Assembly (NCBI RefSeq): GCF_000090795.2
Contig: NW_003546384.1
Coordinates: forward strand, 100,220-164,219
DNA from: Amphimedon queenslandica
Taxonomy: Eukaryota; Porifera; Demospongiae; Haplosclerida; Niphatidae
Reading direction: 5' to 3'
Length of the DNA: 64,000 nt
Below, in pieces: positions 23,439 through 53,504 of this stretch. How positions within the stretch are numbered: position 1 is the first letter of the stretch; each line of letters starts with the position of its first letter. Both the position numbers and the translations under genes were made by a program. The notes below the pieces were generated by a model. The model had not been told where the DNA came from and ran no database searches. It saw only the letters and a list, made by a program, of their open reading frames with translations.

Positions 23439-25331
23439 GTAATACTAGTAACTGGGATAATAACCAATAATAGTAATAGTAATGCAATAATAATAATAAT
23501 TGTAATAGTAAATGAATTGTAATGTAATAATAATAATAGTAATCATAATTACAAAGCATATGCAAAGCACATGCTTCATCGGTCTATGAATAATCATTAT
23601 TATAATCATCACATTGTGTATAGAAACAATACTCTCTTGGGGGGTGACTCATTTCTTTATAAAAGTACAATATTACCAGACCCCTCCTACCTAGTTAAAG
23701 TGCACACGTAGCAAGATGATGCTAGTGCAGCTAGATATGCTAATCTATCGTAAATTGTTTCCGCCTCTATAATAAGGAGAGAGAGAGGGGGGAGAAATAA
23801 AATTTGAAGTTATTATTATATAATATATACCTGCTGCTTTGTGACAGAGTTCAATATACTCTACATCCTCACACAGTCTCTGCACATTAATGAAGTCACA
23901 TGACAATCACATGATGATAGTAATGCTGACTTACTTGTAAAAATGAAATCGGTTCATTAAAGGTGATGGGCATTGATATGCGAGTCACATCCTTACCAAC
24001 GAGGTTCTTTAAGAAACTAAGTATAGAAGAAATATTCAAATATTAACGATAATAAAGTTTCAATGTTCTTATTTGGTCTATGTTAAAGTTATTGTTATTG
24101 TAGGCGTGTCAATTACAAATCACAACTCTAACTACTACAGGAGATTGCACTATCTTTGCAAGGAGAGTAAAAATTGGAAATCTTCCTCACCTTCCTTATA
24201 TGGGAGTAACAGCTACTTAGTTTCTATTCTCAATAATAAATTACCCACTAAACAAAATAAATCTACTCAAACTCTTGTCGCAAGGATTATGCATTCTCCT
24301 GTAGTATAAATGAGATATTCTCATTTAATAGGACACATCCATGATTCATTGTATAATTGTAAAGTAAAGGAAACTCACGCCCACAGTCCAACTGTGCTCC
24401 TTTCTCTTGGAAACGGGAGCTTTTTTCTAAAAGATGTTATCGAAGATTGCTCTGTAAGTAGAGAGAGAGAAGAAGGAGGGAGAGAGAGAGAGGGAGGGAG
24501 GGAGGGAGGGGAAAAGAGAGAGGGGAAGGAAATAGAAATATCATTATATGACCACAAAACCTTTAAAGTGCATATAGATTCCTCTTTGGACATATTTGAG
24601 CTAATGCATATTGGCAGTATCATATGCAAACAAAGCCAGCCATACTCTAAACTAATCACTTTATCCTTTGTTCATGTTTTAGCTGGGAAATATTTCCGTG
24701 GTAAACAGAGCTGTAGTCAAATCAAAAGAGACTGGTTCACATTATGAAGTAAACTCTCATTAAATCAGTATGAGACTAGTGTTGTTATAATGTCTATTAT
24801 TAAGATCAAAGTGTAGATATACACACATGATAGTATAAGTCCTGGCTCTCTGATAATAGTCCACTACTGTATGGAGTGTATGATTAAAATGGGAATTAGT
24901 AGCTGCATCGTACTTGTAAGTAGGTTTCAGTTGCTGAGAGTATTTCAATGTATTGCTGCTAAAGCAGTTTACATGCACTTTATAATAAACATTTATAAAT
25001 CTAAATACAGTTTATTCTTTATTTTTGATAACCATTACCAGGACATAAATATTATATGCTTCTAAGAAGATTTGGTAATAATTAGAATCGGTTACCTAGT
25101 AGCATTGGGAAGAGGAACTCAAAGGCGTCAGGATTAGCTACTGGCATCCTTTTAGCATCGCAGTGTCCATTGGCAGTTGACTGCTGGACTTCAACTGCAT
25201 CTTCAAACAGCTGAGAGCGAGAGAGAATGAAAGAAAGAATAGGATAAAACAGTAACAGAGCTTCTCCTTTATAATTTATCAATATTTACTTCATCTCCTG
25301 ACTCTACGTCGTTGTCGTTAGAAGTGGCCAT
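20682..25331 (-). CDS. OSBPL2: Oxysterol-binding protein-related protein, short ORP1/ORP2 type
   Basis: Multi-exon gene. Start MATSNDNDVESGDE (25331), then a short N-terminal region with no PH domain or ankyrin repeats seen, then the lipid-transfer domain: KKLPFPRERSTVGLW, FLKNLVGKDVTRISMPITF, FNEPISFLQ, KPFNPLLGETYELVRKDLGY, and the family fingerprint EQVSHHPPITALHCES split across two exons near 23300 and 23190. Then TTVHNLIIGQLWADHEG, an arginine/lysine-rich helix (EEKQRAARKARDKKKEEWKPRWF) and the terminus DGHYWDAKLNKDYTVCPDIF, close to the YFERNFSDCPDIY end of human ORP2. ORPs bind sterols and phosphoinositides and move lipids between membranes at contact sites. Symbol is by best remembered similarity; an ORP1 orthologue or pre-duplication ancestor is equally possible. 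Shares a 270-bp upstream gap with the SRCR gene. Confidence 0.88.
22140..22500 (+). repeat. Two units of dispersed intronic repeat (palindrome subfamily)
   Basis: Two copies with GGAATGAG(C/T)TCAAACTTT and AACATGTATATG(T/C)ATCA, and the perfect 20-bp palindrome at 22454-22473. Lies in an ORP intron. Confidence 0.8.
23015..23070. repeat. 11-bp tandem repeat (about five units)
   Basis: Repeated TATTATTGGTA units inside an ORP intron. Confidence 0.85.
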
Positions 25332-25601
25332 TGGTTCCCCGGGCTGTGAACTAAAGAATAAGAGGAAAGAAGAGAAAACAGCGCACAAGAGCTAATAGCC
25401 TAATGTATATTGTTAATTTAATATTATTTTTGTGGCCTGATTCGTCCTATTTTAGAGGTAATGCGGCATTTGACTAATTGGTTGTTCCTATACGGTATTG
25501 TGATCTAAGATGCATGCCTACGCTTTTATTACCGGCGTACATTTCCTTTATAAAGTTCGCATTATCTACTTCGTCATGATCTTCGTTGAGGTTTTCTTCT
25601 C
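25332..25601. promoter_or_regulatory. Probable bidirectional promoter, ORP gene (-) and SRCR receptor (+)
   Basis: 270 bp between divergent start codons. A TATA-like TTTATAAAG at 25547-25555 points to the SRCR gene and would place its transcript start near 25575-25585, giving a very short 5' UTR. Confidence 0.5.
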
Positions 25602-43528
<17,927 letters not shown>

Positions 43529-43734
43529 TTATCATCAACCCAGTCATAATTTACAGACACTTATTGCTATTATTGTTTAATTATAGTTCTGCATGTAGTT
43601 TTGTGTAGTCAGTCACTTTGTGTACTATTTTAACTTTTTGTAGAATTATTCTCAAATCATTTTGATGTTAACTAATAAATAATATGAAGGGATTCATGAT
43701 TAGTTACCATGTTAACCAATTGCAATAAACAATA

Positions 43735-45225
43735 ATGGACAAACAAAACATTTATGAGGTAACAGAGCTACAAGAATACAATGAAAACCAGTGATATCCA
43801 TTTCAAGATGACTCTAACAATAGCAAGCATGTCGAGGAATTATCAGCGAAACTAAAAGCCCTCGGTCTGGTTATTGTAGCAGGTTTAGTTGTTGTGATTG
43901 TTCTATTACTTGCTATTCTTGGAGTGCTGATTGCACATTTGGCAAGTAGCTGGTCAGTTTCTGCGGATACAACCTCACAATCAGGATTATGTAACACAAA
44001 TGGTAATGCTAACTCTTCTGGTCCTGTTGGAAGCAATGCAACTGGTCCAAACTGCAGTATATGTTATAATGAGTGGAGTGATGCAGTGCAACGTCAAATA
44101 TTTCTCCTTGAAACTCAAGTTGGTAAATTGATCAATACTTCAGATGACACTGTATAGAGGATTGATGATATTCAAAAAACCATTGGTAGCCAAACAGAAT
44201 TGACAGCAAACAATACAAAGGACATTGATAAAATATTAAACACTACAGGAAACTCTGCACAAAAGCTCATTAACATTGTCAATACTCTCTCTAATCTACA
44301 AGACACTAGTACCTCTACTGCTGGAGTGGTTGATGATATACTACTAATAGCACAAGAACTGCTTGAGTTACACAATGAATCCAGTGCATTACCTACTTCT
44401 TGCCATCAAATTAAACAGCAACAGCCCAACAGTCCATCAGGTGCCTATATACTAGCTACTATTAATGGTACTACATCATACAATGTTTATTGCAATATGG
44501 AAGAGTTGTGTGGTTCAGGAGGAGGATGGACAAGACTAGCATATCTGGATATGACTGAAGCTACACAGAACTGTCCTTCTGGGTTTCAGCTGTTCCAATC
44601 TGGAGGAGTTAGAGCTTGTGGCAGACCAACATCAAGTGGAGGCAGTTGCATACCAATTCAGTTCCCATCTAATGGTATCAGCTATTCTCAGGTGTGTGGT
44701 AGAGTAACAGGGTATCAATGGGGATTAACAGATGCTGTTCACCCACGTATTAATAATGGACAGGCTGAACCAAATCACAATGACATTAATTCCTATTATG
44801 TTGATGGTGTCAGCATCACACATGGGTCTCCACATCAACATATCTGGACTTTTATGGCTGGACAATTAGAAGCTAGTTACCTACCAAGTTATGAGGATGG
44901 TACTTTCAATTGTCCATGTTCTGTAGTTAGTACACAAAACTCAACTCTTCAGTCTTTCATTGGCGATGACTATTTCTGTGAATCTGGTAATCCTTCTACT
45001 GATGGTACTATTCTTTACACAATGCTCACATCTGATCCATTGTGGGATGGGGAAGGATGTGGTATTCTTGAAGGTAATTGCTGCACAGCTCATCCTAGCC
45101 TTCCATGGTTCAATAAAGTACTTAGTGGCATCACCAATGACTACCTTGAGCTGAGGCTGTGTGGTGATCGAGCTACTTCAATTGAAAATTCTCCTATCAG
45201 TTTTTATGAGTTGTTTGTTAAATGA
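43735..45225 (+). pseudogene. Tandem copy of the lectin-like type II membrane gene, with two in-frame stops
   Basis: Aligns without frameshift along its whole length with the intact gene just downstream, from MDKQNIYEVTELQEYNE to the end ISFYELFVK. A TGA at 43792-43794 replaces a Gln codon in the cytoplasmic tail and a TAG at 44155-44157 replaces a Trp codon in the coiled-coil stalk. The 341-codon frame that remains open (44200-45225) still holds the whole C-terminal ectodomain but has no membrane anchor or signal. The upstream flank is duplicated too, including TTAACCAATTGCAATAAACA just before the ATG. Disabled gene most likely; RNA editing or a truncated product is possible but unsupported. 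Confidence 0.8.
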
Positions 45226-45543
45226 TCAAACAATTCATGATGATGCTATAGTTAGTTTGTATGCTGAGTTTACTACTCTTAAGTTTATTATTAAGTATAT
45301 TGATAAATGAATTTATGTCTAAAGAATAGCTACAGTACAATATCTACACATCTAGAACTATGTATCAATATTATTGTAATTATTGTTATTATTATTATTA
45401 TTAATTATAGTTCTGCATGTAGTTTTTGTATTCAGTTGTACTATTTAAACATTTTATAGAATTTATAAGTGATTTTGGTGTTGACTCAAATTATGATGAG
45501 ATTCATGATTAGTTGCCATGTTAACCAATTGCAATAAACAATA

Positions 45544-46977
45544 ATGGACAAACAAAACCTCTATGAAGTAACAGAGCTACAAGAGTACAATGAAAACCAG
45601 CAATATCCATTTCAAGATGACTCTAACAATAGCAAGCATGTCGAGGAATTATCAGCGAAACTAAAAGCAGTCAGTCTGGTTATTGTAGCTGGTTTAGTTG
45701 TTGTGATTTTTCTATTACTTGCTATTCTTGGAGTGCTGATTGCACATTTGTCAAGTAGCTGCTCTGTTTCAGATGCAACCACACAATCAGGATTAGGTAA
45801 CACCACTCTTGGTAACACCAATAGTAATGCTAACTCTTCTGGTACTGTTGGAAGCAATGCAACTGGTCCAAACTGCAGTATAGTTTATAATAATGAGTGG
45901 AGTGATGCAGTGCAAAGTCAAATGTTTCGCTTGGAAACTCGAGTTGATAAATTGATCAATACTTCAGATGACACTGCATGGAAGATTGATGATATTCGCA
46001 ATACTGTTGATAGCCAAACAGAGTTAACATCAAACAATACAAAGGATATCGATAAGATATTAAACACTACAGGAAACTCTGCACAAAAGCTCATTAACAT
46101 TGTCAATACTCTCTCTAATATACAAGACACCTGTACCTCTACTGCTGGAGTGGTTGATGATATACTACTAATAGCACAAGAACTGCTTGAGTTACACAAT
46201 GAATCAGCTGCTTTACCTACTTCTTGCCAGCAAGTTAAACAGCAACAACTTAACAGTCCATCAGGTGAGTATGTACTAGCTACTACTAATGGTACTAGCT
46301 CTTACACTGCTTACTGTTATATGGGAACATTGTGTGGTTCAGGAGGAGGATGGACAAGACTAGCATATCTGGATATGACTGATGCTACAGTGAACTGTCC
46401 TGCTAGTTTAAGGTACTACCAGTCAGGAGGAGTTAGAGTTTGTGGTAGAGCAACATCAAGTGTAGGCAGTTGTACATCAGTTCAGTTCCCATCTAATGGT
46501 ATCAGTTATTCTCAGATATGTGGTAGAGTAACAGGATATCAATATGCATCAGTTGATGCTATTGGTTCTAATCAAAATAATCACAATAATTTGAATGGTG
46601 ATTATGTTGATGGTGTTAGTATCACTCGTGGGTCTCCTCGTCAACATGTCTGGACACTAATGGCTTCCGATGGCGGTAAATGTCCTTGTGCTACTGGTTC
46701 TTCAATACAAGTCCAATCATTCATTGGTAGTCATTATTTCTGTGAATCAGGGACTTATAATGGCCACTGGCAATACCAATTGCATACATCTAATGCACTG
46801 TGGGATGGTCAAGGTTGTGGTTCTCTTGAAGTACCTTGTTGTAACGTTAGCCCATGGTTTCACAGAAACTATGGTAGCACTACCACTACTGACTATATTG
46901 AGTTGAGGGTCTGTGGAGATGAGGGAACTAGTAATGAAGATAATCCTGTTAGCTATTACGAGATTTATGTCAAGTAG
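45544..46977 (+). CDS. Type II membrane protein with coiled-coil stalk and fibrinogen/lectin-like ectodomain
   Basis: Single-exon gene of 477 residues. Residues 1-44 form a tyrosine-rich cytoplasmic tail (YEVTELQEY), about 45-70 one membrane helix (LVIVAGLVVVIFLLLAILGV), 75-110 an Asn/Ser/Thr-rich segment with many N-glycosylation sequons, 115-225 heptad-like stalk (ETRVDKLINTSDDT ... LIAQELLELHNES). From about 230 comes a Cys-rich domain with a fibrinogen-type beginning (SCQQVKQ..SPSGEYVL ... YCYMG), then GGGWTRLAYLDMTDATVNCP, VCGRVTGYQ-like and YVDGVSITRGSPRQHVWT motifs, ending ISYYEIYVK-like. This ectodomain pattern is found in many cnidarian and sponge surface proteins of unclear name. 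A cell-surface recognition role is inferred. The gene has a disabled tandem twin immediately upstream. Confidence 0.8.
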   Translation: MDKQNLYEVTELQEYNENQQYPFQDDSNNSKHVEELSAKLKAVSLVIVAGLVVVIFLLLAILGVLIAHLSSSCSVSDATTQSGLGNTTLGNTNSNANSSGTVGSNATGPNCSIVYNNEWSDAVQSQMFRLETRVDKLINTSDDTAWKIDDIRNTVDSQTELTSNNTKDIDKILNTTGNSAQKLINIVNTLSNIQDTCTSTAGVVDDILLIAQELLELHNESAALPTSCQQVKQQQLNSPSGEYVLATTNGTSSYTAYCYMGTLCGSGGGWTRLAYLDMTDATVNCPASLRYYQSGGVRVCGRATSSVGSCTSVQFPSNGISYSQICGRVTGYQYASVDAIGSNQNNHNNLNGDYVDGVSITRGSPRQHVWTLMASDGGKCPCATGSSIQVQSFIGSHYFCESGTYNGHWQYQLHTSNALWDGQGCGSLEVPCCNVSPWFHRNYGSTTTTDYIELRVCGDEGTSNEDNPVSYYEIYVK

Positions 46978-47184
46978 AACAATGCTTGCTGTATCCCCAA
47001 TTATTCTTTTGTAGTTAGTTTTAGATGTAGAAGATCTGCTGATGTAGTTGCTATATAGTTTATGCTAAATTTGCTACTTTATTAGTGGATAAATGAATTT
47101 ATATCTATAGAATAGCTACAGTACAATATCTACACGTCTAGAACTATGTATCAACTATCATATTGTGTATCAATGAATCGACTG

Positions 47185-49228
47185 TTATTGTTCTCCTCGA
47201 GCCTTCCAATCAGATCCGTCAAGACCTTGGAGTTTCTTGATCCCGTTTCGTTGCCATAGATACCAGACCACACCTAGTATAAAGCATACGGCAATTTCAA
47301 CATAGTATCCGTCTAGATGAGTCACGCAATGACCGCCAGCAGCTGTACAAGCCTAAGGAATAACACAAAAATTATGAAAATTAATTATTCATACACTCTA
47401 ATTAGTGGGTGTGGTTTACCTTTAACTCTTGCATTGTATCGCAGTCCAGGGTCAAATCGGTCACGCCCTCACAGTCTTTAAAAGAGACGACGTCAACGAG
47501 CCAGAGGGCACAGGTACCGGTCCAAGTACCTCCGAGATTAGAGAGAGTATTGAGGAGGGTCATGTATGTACCGCCCATAGAGGGATCACTCACTTGAGCA
47601 TGGAAAGACATTATTGCAACAAACATTGAATATGTGGCAACCTGGAGAGGAGAGAGAGAGGGAGGGAGAGAGAAAGGAAGGATAGAGTTTGGAGAGAAAG
47701 AGAGAGGAGTATAGAAGAGGTATGGAGGGAACAAGGAGAAGAGTTTAAGGATCATGATAACTATAAGAAGAGAATACATGTTATTATACTGACCTGATGA
47801 AGTAAAAAAGCCGACACTAGTATTACATAATAAAATGCTGAGAACTCTCCCTCTGTGTGCATGCTAGTCCACCAGACCACAGCGGAGAATGCCAAAGTCA
47901 TTATGAGACGAAACGGATAAGCTTTTATGAATACATCCATTGGGCGTGGCCCTGATATAGCACGACTATAAAATAATACAAAAAATTGTTTTAAATCACC
48001 CTCAATTTTTATTACATTTTCCAATACACATTGATGTACTTATGCTGCGTAAAAAGTTTAAATGTATAAACAGTAAAGAAAGATGCTTAAATAATGATAA
48101 TCATGTTACATGAACAACTGTATCAGAAACATTGGAATGCAATTTGAAACAAAATACACATGTATGTGTGTAATTGTAAACATGTTGTTGACAGATGGCT
48201 CTGTAACATAACTTACTCCCTCACTCTCTCTCTCCTCATTCTTTGTCTCACCTTATAACTAGTGGTAGTAATATTTGAATGGGCACCATTGGCAAAGCAA
48301 TCAACGCGATCTTCTCCCTTGGCAGACCAGACTCAACCAGTTTCAAACCAGTTATATTCTCGGCAGCTGCAAACCCGATCTTACACGTCAGGACGAAGAG
48401 CGCGTAGGCTTGAACTGGGCGGAGTTTGAGTATAACAAGGAGCTGTTTATAAGCCGCAAAGACGTCCTGCCTGATAGCATTAGGTAGAACCTCTTTCTTT
48501 TCTTTTTTGAACAACCAGACAAGACTAGTGACCAGGGTAAAGACGATGCCCCAGAAAAAGAAGAAATGAGACATATCAACAATCCCATCGTCCCCAGGCT
48601 CAGACCTCAGGTACGTATTACAGAACTCTTTAGATTCGAGAGCCAGAAAAACTGTGTAGCCGAGAAAATACCCGATCGTCTGACCGACAGAATTACAGGT
48701 TGAGGCATGGCCGACGTTTTTACGTGAGAGCATAGTAATCGCCCAACCATCAACTGCAATGTCCTGAGTGGCAGCACAGAGGAAGAATACGAAGAAGAGG
48801 ATAGTAAGGATGGTGATATTGGGTGGGTCTCCTTGCTCTCCTCCCATCAAATCATCAATATTGTAAGATACCAGTATCATCGTTAGACCAATAATATACT
48901 GTACGGGGATCAGCCAGGACTTTCTACGGCCTAGAGTAGGACTGTAGAAGGAGTCCACAATAGGAGCCCAGAGGAGCTTGATGCTAAACGGCCAAGAGAC
49001 GAGAGAGAAGAGTGCCTGCTGTCTGTAGCCTATCTTTTTAGTCTGAAGGAGCATGGGGACACTGCCTGCCAATCCTATTGGTATACCTTGTAGAGTGTAT
49101 AGTAGCAATAAAATGGCGAGATTAAACTTGTCTGATTGTTTCTCTTTGTCCTCCTCCTCCTCCTCGTCTTGTTTTTTCTCCATTGCTGCATCTTCTGGTT
49201 GCTTCACATTTCTCAAAGTAGCCGCCAT
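47185..49228 (-). CDS. SLC33A1: Acetyl-CoA transporter SLC33A1
   Basis: Four exons (49228-48252, 47965-47794, 47641-47420, 47352-47185) give 512 residues (human 549). The N-terminus is cytoplasmic and acidic, followed by many membrane helices. Diagnostic stretches: LYTLQGIPIGLAGSVPMLLQ, QQALFSLVSWPFSIKLLWAP, DSFYSPTLGRRKSWLIPVQY, ATQDIAVDGWAITMLS, GQTIGYFLGYTVFLALES, and SDPSMGGTYMTLLNTLSNLG, all characteristic of SLC33A1. The C-terminus (LDGYYVEIAVCFILG ... KKLQGLDGSDWK) also matches. It moves acetyl-CoA into the ER/Golgi lumen for acetylation of gangliosides and proteins. I chose the Met at 49228 because the 15 codons above it are not conserved-looking. Complete, with no disabling change seen. 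Confidence 0.93.
47995..48062 (-). repeat. Fragment of dispersed intronic repeat
   Basis: CTCAATTTTTATTACATTTT then ACATTGATGTACTTATGCTG, the inverted match of the array core, in an SLC33A1 intron. Confidence 0.7.
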
Positions 49229-49463
49229 TTTTAATAAACAAAGGGCAGTCCCGCCTCTTTTAATTAACCACACTACTGAGCCACACCTATTTCTTAATTT
49301 TAAGAGGTGTGGCTAACATGTCAGTTCTCCGCCCATTTAAATGGCTACACTGACAAAGGCCAGGGGAGATAAGCACTATTAATTGCTCCTTAGGCAGATA
49401 CAGTCCATTGGCTCACTTACTCTACGCAAAAAGCATACAAGGAGGCCTCGAGGCGGTGCATAT
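49229..49463. promoter_or_regulatory. Divergent promoter region, SLC33A1 (-) and CTDNEP1 (+)
   Basis: 235 bp between start codons (466 bp if CTDNEP1 starts at its second Met). Contains GC-rich patches and an imperfect inverted pair AGGTGTGGCT near 49305 and AGCCACACCT near 49278. Confidence 0.45.
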
Positions 49464-50818
49464 ATGACAGGGGAGACTGAGTGCGTCGTTAGCTTCGTTG
49501 GTGGTTCCTCTCAGCAGCAAAGGTTGGAAGCGGGAGCTAGTACTGGCTCTGGAGCGGGAGGAGGATACAACTGGTTTAGTAGACTCGCTATAAGCTACCA
49601 GACCTATCAGAGGAAGAGCAAGAGGAAGGAGCAGTCTTATAGAGGAGTGAGAAGGAGAGAGACCGTAGGAGGTGGAGGAGGAAAGAGAAGGGGGATGTTC
49701 TTAAAGTTTCTCGTTGAGTTTATTAGGACGATCTTCTTCATTTTTAAACAAGTTTTAATGCTAACGAAAAGAAAGGTCTGTCATGTTGTTAGTGCAATAT
49801 ACCACACCCATTAATTAGTTATTGTGGTAGACATAAGAGAAAATACATCAGCACTTACCACCATCTTTCTTTCTCTCTTTTTCATTTCACCTCCCCCTCT
49901 CTCTCTTTAGTTTGTAGAGTATCAACCTGTTCGATATCCCATCCCTCCATTATCTCCTAACCTTGAGACACGGCTCTGTAAGAGAAAGAGGGAGAGAGAG
50001 AGGGTATTGTTTTGATATTGGTTGTTATTTTTTTTTAGTTTCTGTAAGGAGAAAGATAATGGTACTTGATCTTGACGAAACATTAATACACTCTCATCAT
50101 GACAAGTTAGCATATTAATTTACGCCATCATAGATTATAATACTTCATCTTTCTCTTTCCTCCTTTCTCCTCTTCTTTTACCCCCCCCCCCACGGTCTCT
50201 CCCTTTTTAGCAGTACTCTTCTACCTGCTACTGAAATGCTTCCAGACTTTTATGTCCGAGTCTACATTGAGAATCATCCGGTGAAATTCTATGTTTACAA
50301 GAGACCTCATGTGGACTATTTCTTATCAGTGGTAAGTGAATAACAACACCTATATGTCACGTACATATCACGTACATGTACACATGTAGCAGTAAGTATA
50401 ATTTATCAGTAAGTTAGTTATAATATCATTTTCCCAATGAAGAGGAAAGTGCCACTGTTTTTATATAATTTGGCAGGCAGAGATAAGAGTAGGAACAGTA
50501 TACTCAGCCATTGTTCCAGCATTGTGTGTAAACATTTGGCACTAAACATCGACAGTTGGAAAGCAGCATCTCCTGGTCCTGATTTTAATATTAGTATAAT
50601 AATGAGATTGTTTCGTATTAGCTTAAAAGTACAGTGAAAATGAAACCTTTCATTGACATGTAGTTGAGTAATTAATGCTTTTAGTATTGTGTATAAGTTA
50701 GTGCTGTTTTACTTAATTTAAACTAAAACTAATAGTACTCGATTTTAAATTTTAATTTGCTAAATTAGAAGATATACATGTAAGTGCACTAAAACATATT
50801 TAATTCTTTTTTGTCTCC

Positions 50819-50853
<35 letters not shown>

Positions 50854-51136
50854 CCTCTCTCTCTCTCTCTTTGTTCCTCTCACTGCTTGTGTAGGTATCT
50901 CAATGGTATGATCTTGTCATTTTTACAGCCAGTATGCAGGTATGAATATCATTTCAACAATTACTAATGACTTGTTCTTATAGAAATATGGTATGGAGGT
51001 GGCTAATCATCTGGATCAGAATAAAGGGATATTGCCCAGGAGATATTTTAGACAGGTAACACCTTGTTTTGAAGTTTATTTTAGCAATTCTTAAATGTTT
51101 TGTTTTCTTCTCTAACCTCTTTCTTTTTCCTTCACC

Positions 51137-51180
<44 letters not shown>

Positions 51181-51996
51181 GACTGTACAATGGATATGAA
51201 TGGCTACACTAAGAATCTCTCGATGATAAGTGAAGATCTTAGCAACATTTTTATACTTGATAATTCACCTTCAGCTTATAGGGGAAATCCTGGTCAGAAT
51301 TGATAAGTCGATCGTACAATTATTTTTAATTTGCATGGCAATTTATAAAGGAAAAGTTTTTCTAAAATTGGGTCACGCCAAATTTTGCCAAAATTGAAGA
51401 GGACAAAATTTTTCATTTTTATAATGTTATCTGATGCATATACATTTTCTTATGTTGTGTAGAAAGTTTAAACTGATTTTAATCAAAATTAGATTTTTTA
51501 CGAATTTTTAAAGTTGCTCCAAAATTGGGTAAAAGTCCCTGTACTATAGTACAGGGATTTTGGCCAAATTTCGCCAAAAATGAAAAGTAGAGAATTCTCA
51601 CTTTTTATGACATTCCCTGATACATATACATGTTCTTATGTTGTATAGAAAGTTTGAGCTGATTCCGATCAAAATTAGATTTTTTACGAATTTTTAAAGT
51701 TGCTCCAAATGCCATGTACTGTATTGTAGTGCTTGTCAGCTCATGAAGCTGGTGCTGTTTACACTCTTTGTGGGAAACACTGGTTCCACGGCCATAATTC
51801 CTCTCTCTCTCTCGCTCCTCCCCCTTTTCTCCTCCCCCTCTTATTTATAGACAATGCTATTCCGATAACCTCCTGGTTCTCAGACCCTCTTGATACGGAC
51901 TTGCTTGATCTCTTACCATTTTTGGATTCGCTGAGATTCACGCAAGATGTCCGCTCGGTTCTGAGTCGAAACTTACACCAGCAGTCTTTATGGTGA
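49464..51996 (+). CDS. CTDNEP1: CTD nuclear envelope phosphatase 1 (Dullard)
   Basis: Multi-exon gene. The catalytic HAD/FCP core is unmistakable: [17 protein letters not shown] at about 50055-50105 with the DxDx(T/V) nucleophile motif, [32 protein letters not shown], and the C-terminus [14 protein letters not shown] / [38 protein letters not shown] split by an intron, ending NLHQQSLW (human NLHQHRLW). With a regulatory partner the enzyme dephosphorylates lipin and controls nuclear membrane lipid synthesis. The hydrophobic segment [18 protein letters not shown] corresponds to the human membrane anchor. The ATG at 49464 adds about 77 Ser/Gly/Arg-rich residues; the in-frame ATG at 49695 (MFLKFL) would give a human-length protein and may be the true start. 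Confidence 0.92.
51345..51720 (-). repeat. Two units of dispersed intronic repeat (palindrome subfamily)
   Basis: Two tandem copies with TTTATGACATTCCCTGATAC-type and GAAAGTTTGAGCTGATTCCG cores; the perfect 20-bp palindrome is at 51537-51556. Located in the last CTDNEP1 intron. Confidence 0.8.
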
Positions 51997-52045
51997 TGTA
52001 GCATATTATCGCTCCCTTTCCTCCCTCTCCTAATGTTGTTTTTCA

Positions 52046-52082
<37 letters not shown>

Positions 52083-52441
52083 GTTATTATTATTACTATT
52101 ATTATTATGGAATAATAGTACGCGCGCATTCAAAGAGAGACAGGTTTCTATTTTATTTAAATAATAACAACAACAATAAATGCATAAATAAATAAATAAA
52201 TAATATTATTATTGTTATTATTAATTTAATTTTTTGAATGAATAAAAAATTGTTGAATAAAAATTTCTATTAAAATCTAATCATAGCAGGCGTGGCCACG
52301 CGTGGGCGTATGAATGTTTATGGGTACTTCTGCTTTGCTGGTGTCAATGTGTCTCGAAATCTTTTCTCTCTCTCTCCTTCTCTCGGCTGATGCCTAACTA
52401 CAGCTCCCACAGTAGCCTCTCTATCTCTTTACAATAGGAAA
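51997..52441. other. Intergenic region CTDNEP1-CAMTA
   Basis: Holds a (TTA)n microsatellite at about 52047-52108, AT-rich DNA to 52270, and a less AT-rich stretch before the CAMTA start (GGCGTGGCCACGCGTGGGCG near 52290) that is the likely CAMTA promoter. No coding exon seen. Confidence 0.55.
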
Positions 52442-53473
52442 ATGGCATCTGCCTCGACTGACCATCCTCTTTTGGAGCAGCTCAGAAAAGGTAAGCAACA
52501 AGGATAGTATTTCACTCTCTTTCTCCCTCTCTTGATAGACACCAAAGTATCCAATGATCCAGGTTATTCAGTTATCAAAGTACCCACGTCACCTGAGGGT
52601 CACATGATCAAGGTTGTGTGGCCGAGGACCAGTTTCCCGAGAGAGCTCCATCGCTGGAACCTCCCCGAGGTGAGTGGGCGTCGTTTAGTACAGTACTGGT
52701 ACATCTGTACATCTCGTGTGTATAGGAGATACTGAGTTACCTGATTAGTTTCGATGCTCACAAAGACTGGGTTACAACTCAGAGACATACAAAGTGATTA
52801 AGATCCTCTCTCTCTCTACCCCTCTGCTGTAATACACCTTTCTCTTACTCTCTCCCTCTCTCTCTTACTCTCCCTCTCTCTCTCCCTCTCTCTCTTTCTT
52901 CCAGGCCTCCTTCAGGGACCATGTTACTTTTTGATAAGAGAAAGGTACACCATTCATGTACATATAAGTACATGTACTGATACTTTGAACCCATTGTACT
53001 TAGTCCAGTATTATTGTGTTATTATGCTGCCAATCCTCACTTACCATTTAAGTGTATTAAGGAGAATTAGAATGTGATATTCAACACTTCTCATTAGCAC
53101 TACTTTATTCACACTAACACTTTAAATGTCTTCTCTCCTTCCCTTCCTATCTATAATGTCACCCTCTTCTTACATCCTCTTTCTCTCCAGACTAAGAATT
53201 ATAAAGTTGATGGATACGATTGGAAGACTCGGAAGCATCAGGCGGCATCAGTTAGAGAAGATAGAACAAAGTTAAAAGTCTGTGGACACACAGTGAGTGT
53301 ATGAGAGAGGAAAGGAGGGAGAGACAGAGAGAGAGAGACAGAGAGAGAGAGACAGAGAGACAGAGAGAGAGAGAGACACAGAGAGAGAGAGATCTCTCTG
53401 TCTCTGTCTCTGTCTCTCTCTGTCTTTCTCTCTGTCTCTCTGTCTCTCGAGAGACAAAGAGAGAGACAGAGAC

Positions 53474-53504
<31 letters not shown>

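Noticed and set aside
24073-24309. A 78-codon plus-strand frame in the ORP gene
   Set aside because: Lies in an intron of the opposite-strand gene, no recognisable domain, AT-rich composition.
44200-45225. A separate 341-codon gene starting MTANNTKDID
   Set aside because: It is the open remainder of the disabled tandem copy that starts at 43735; there is no signal or membrane segment of its own.
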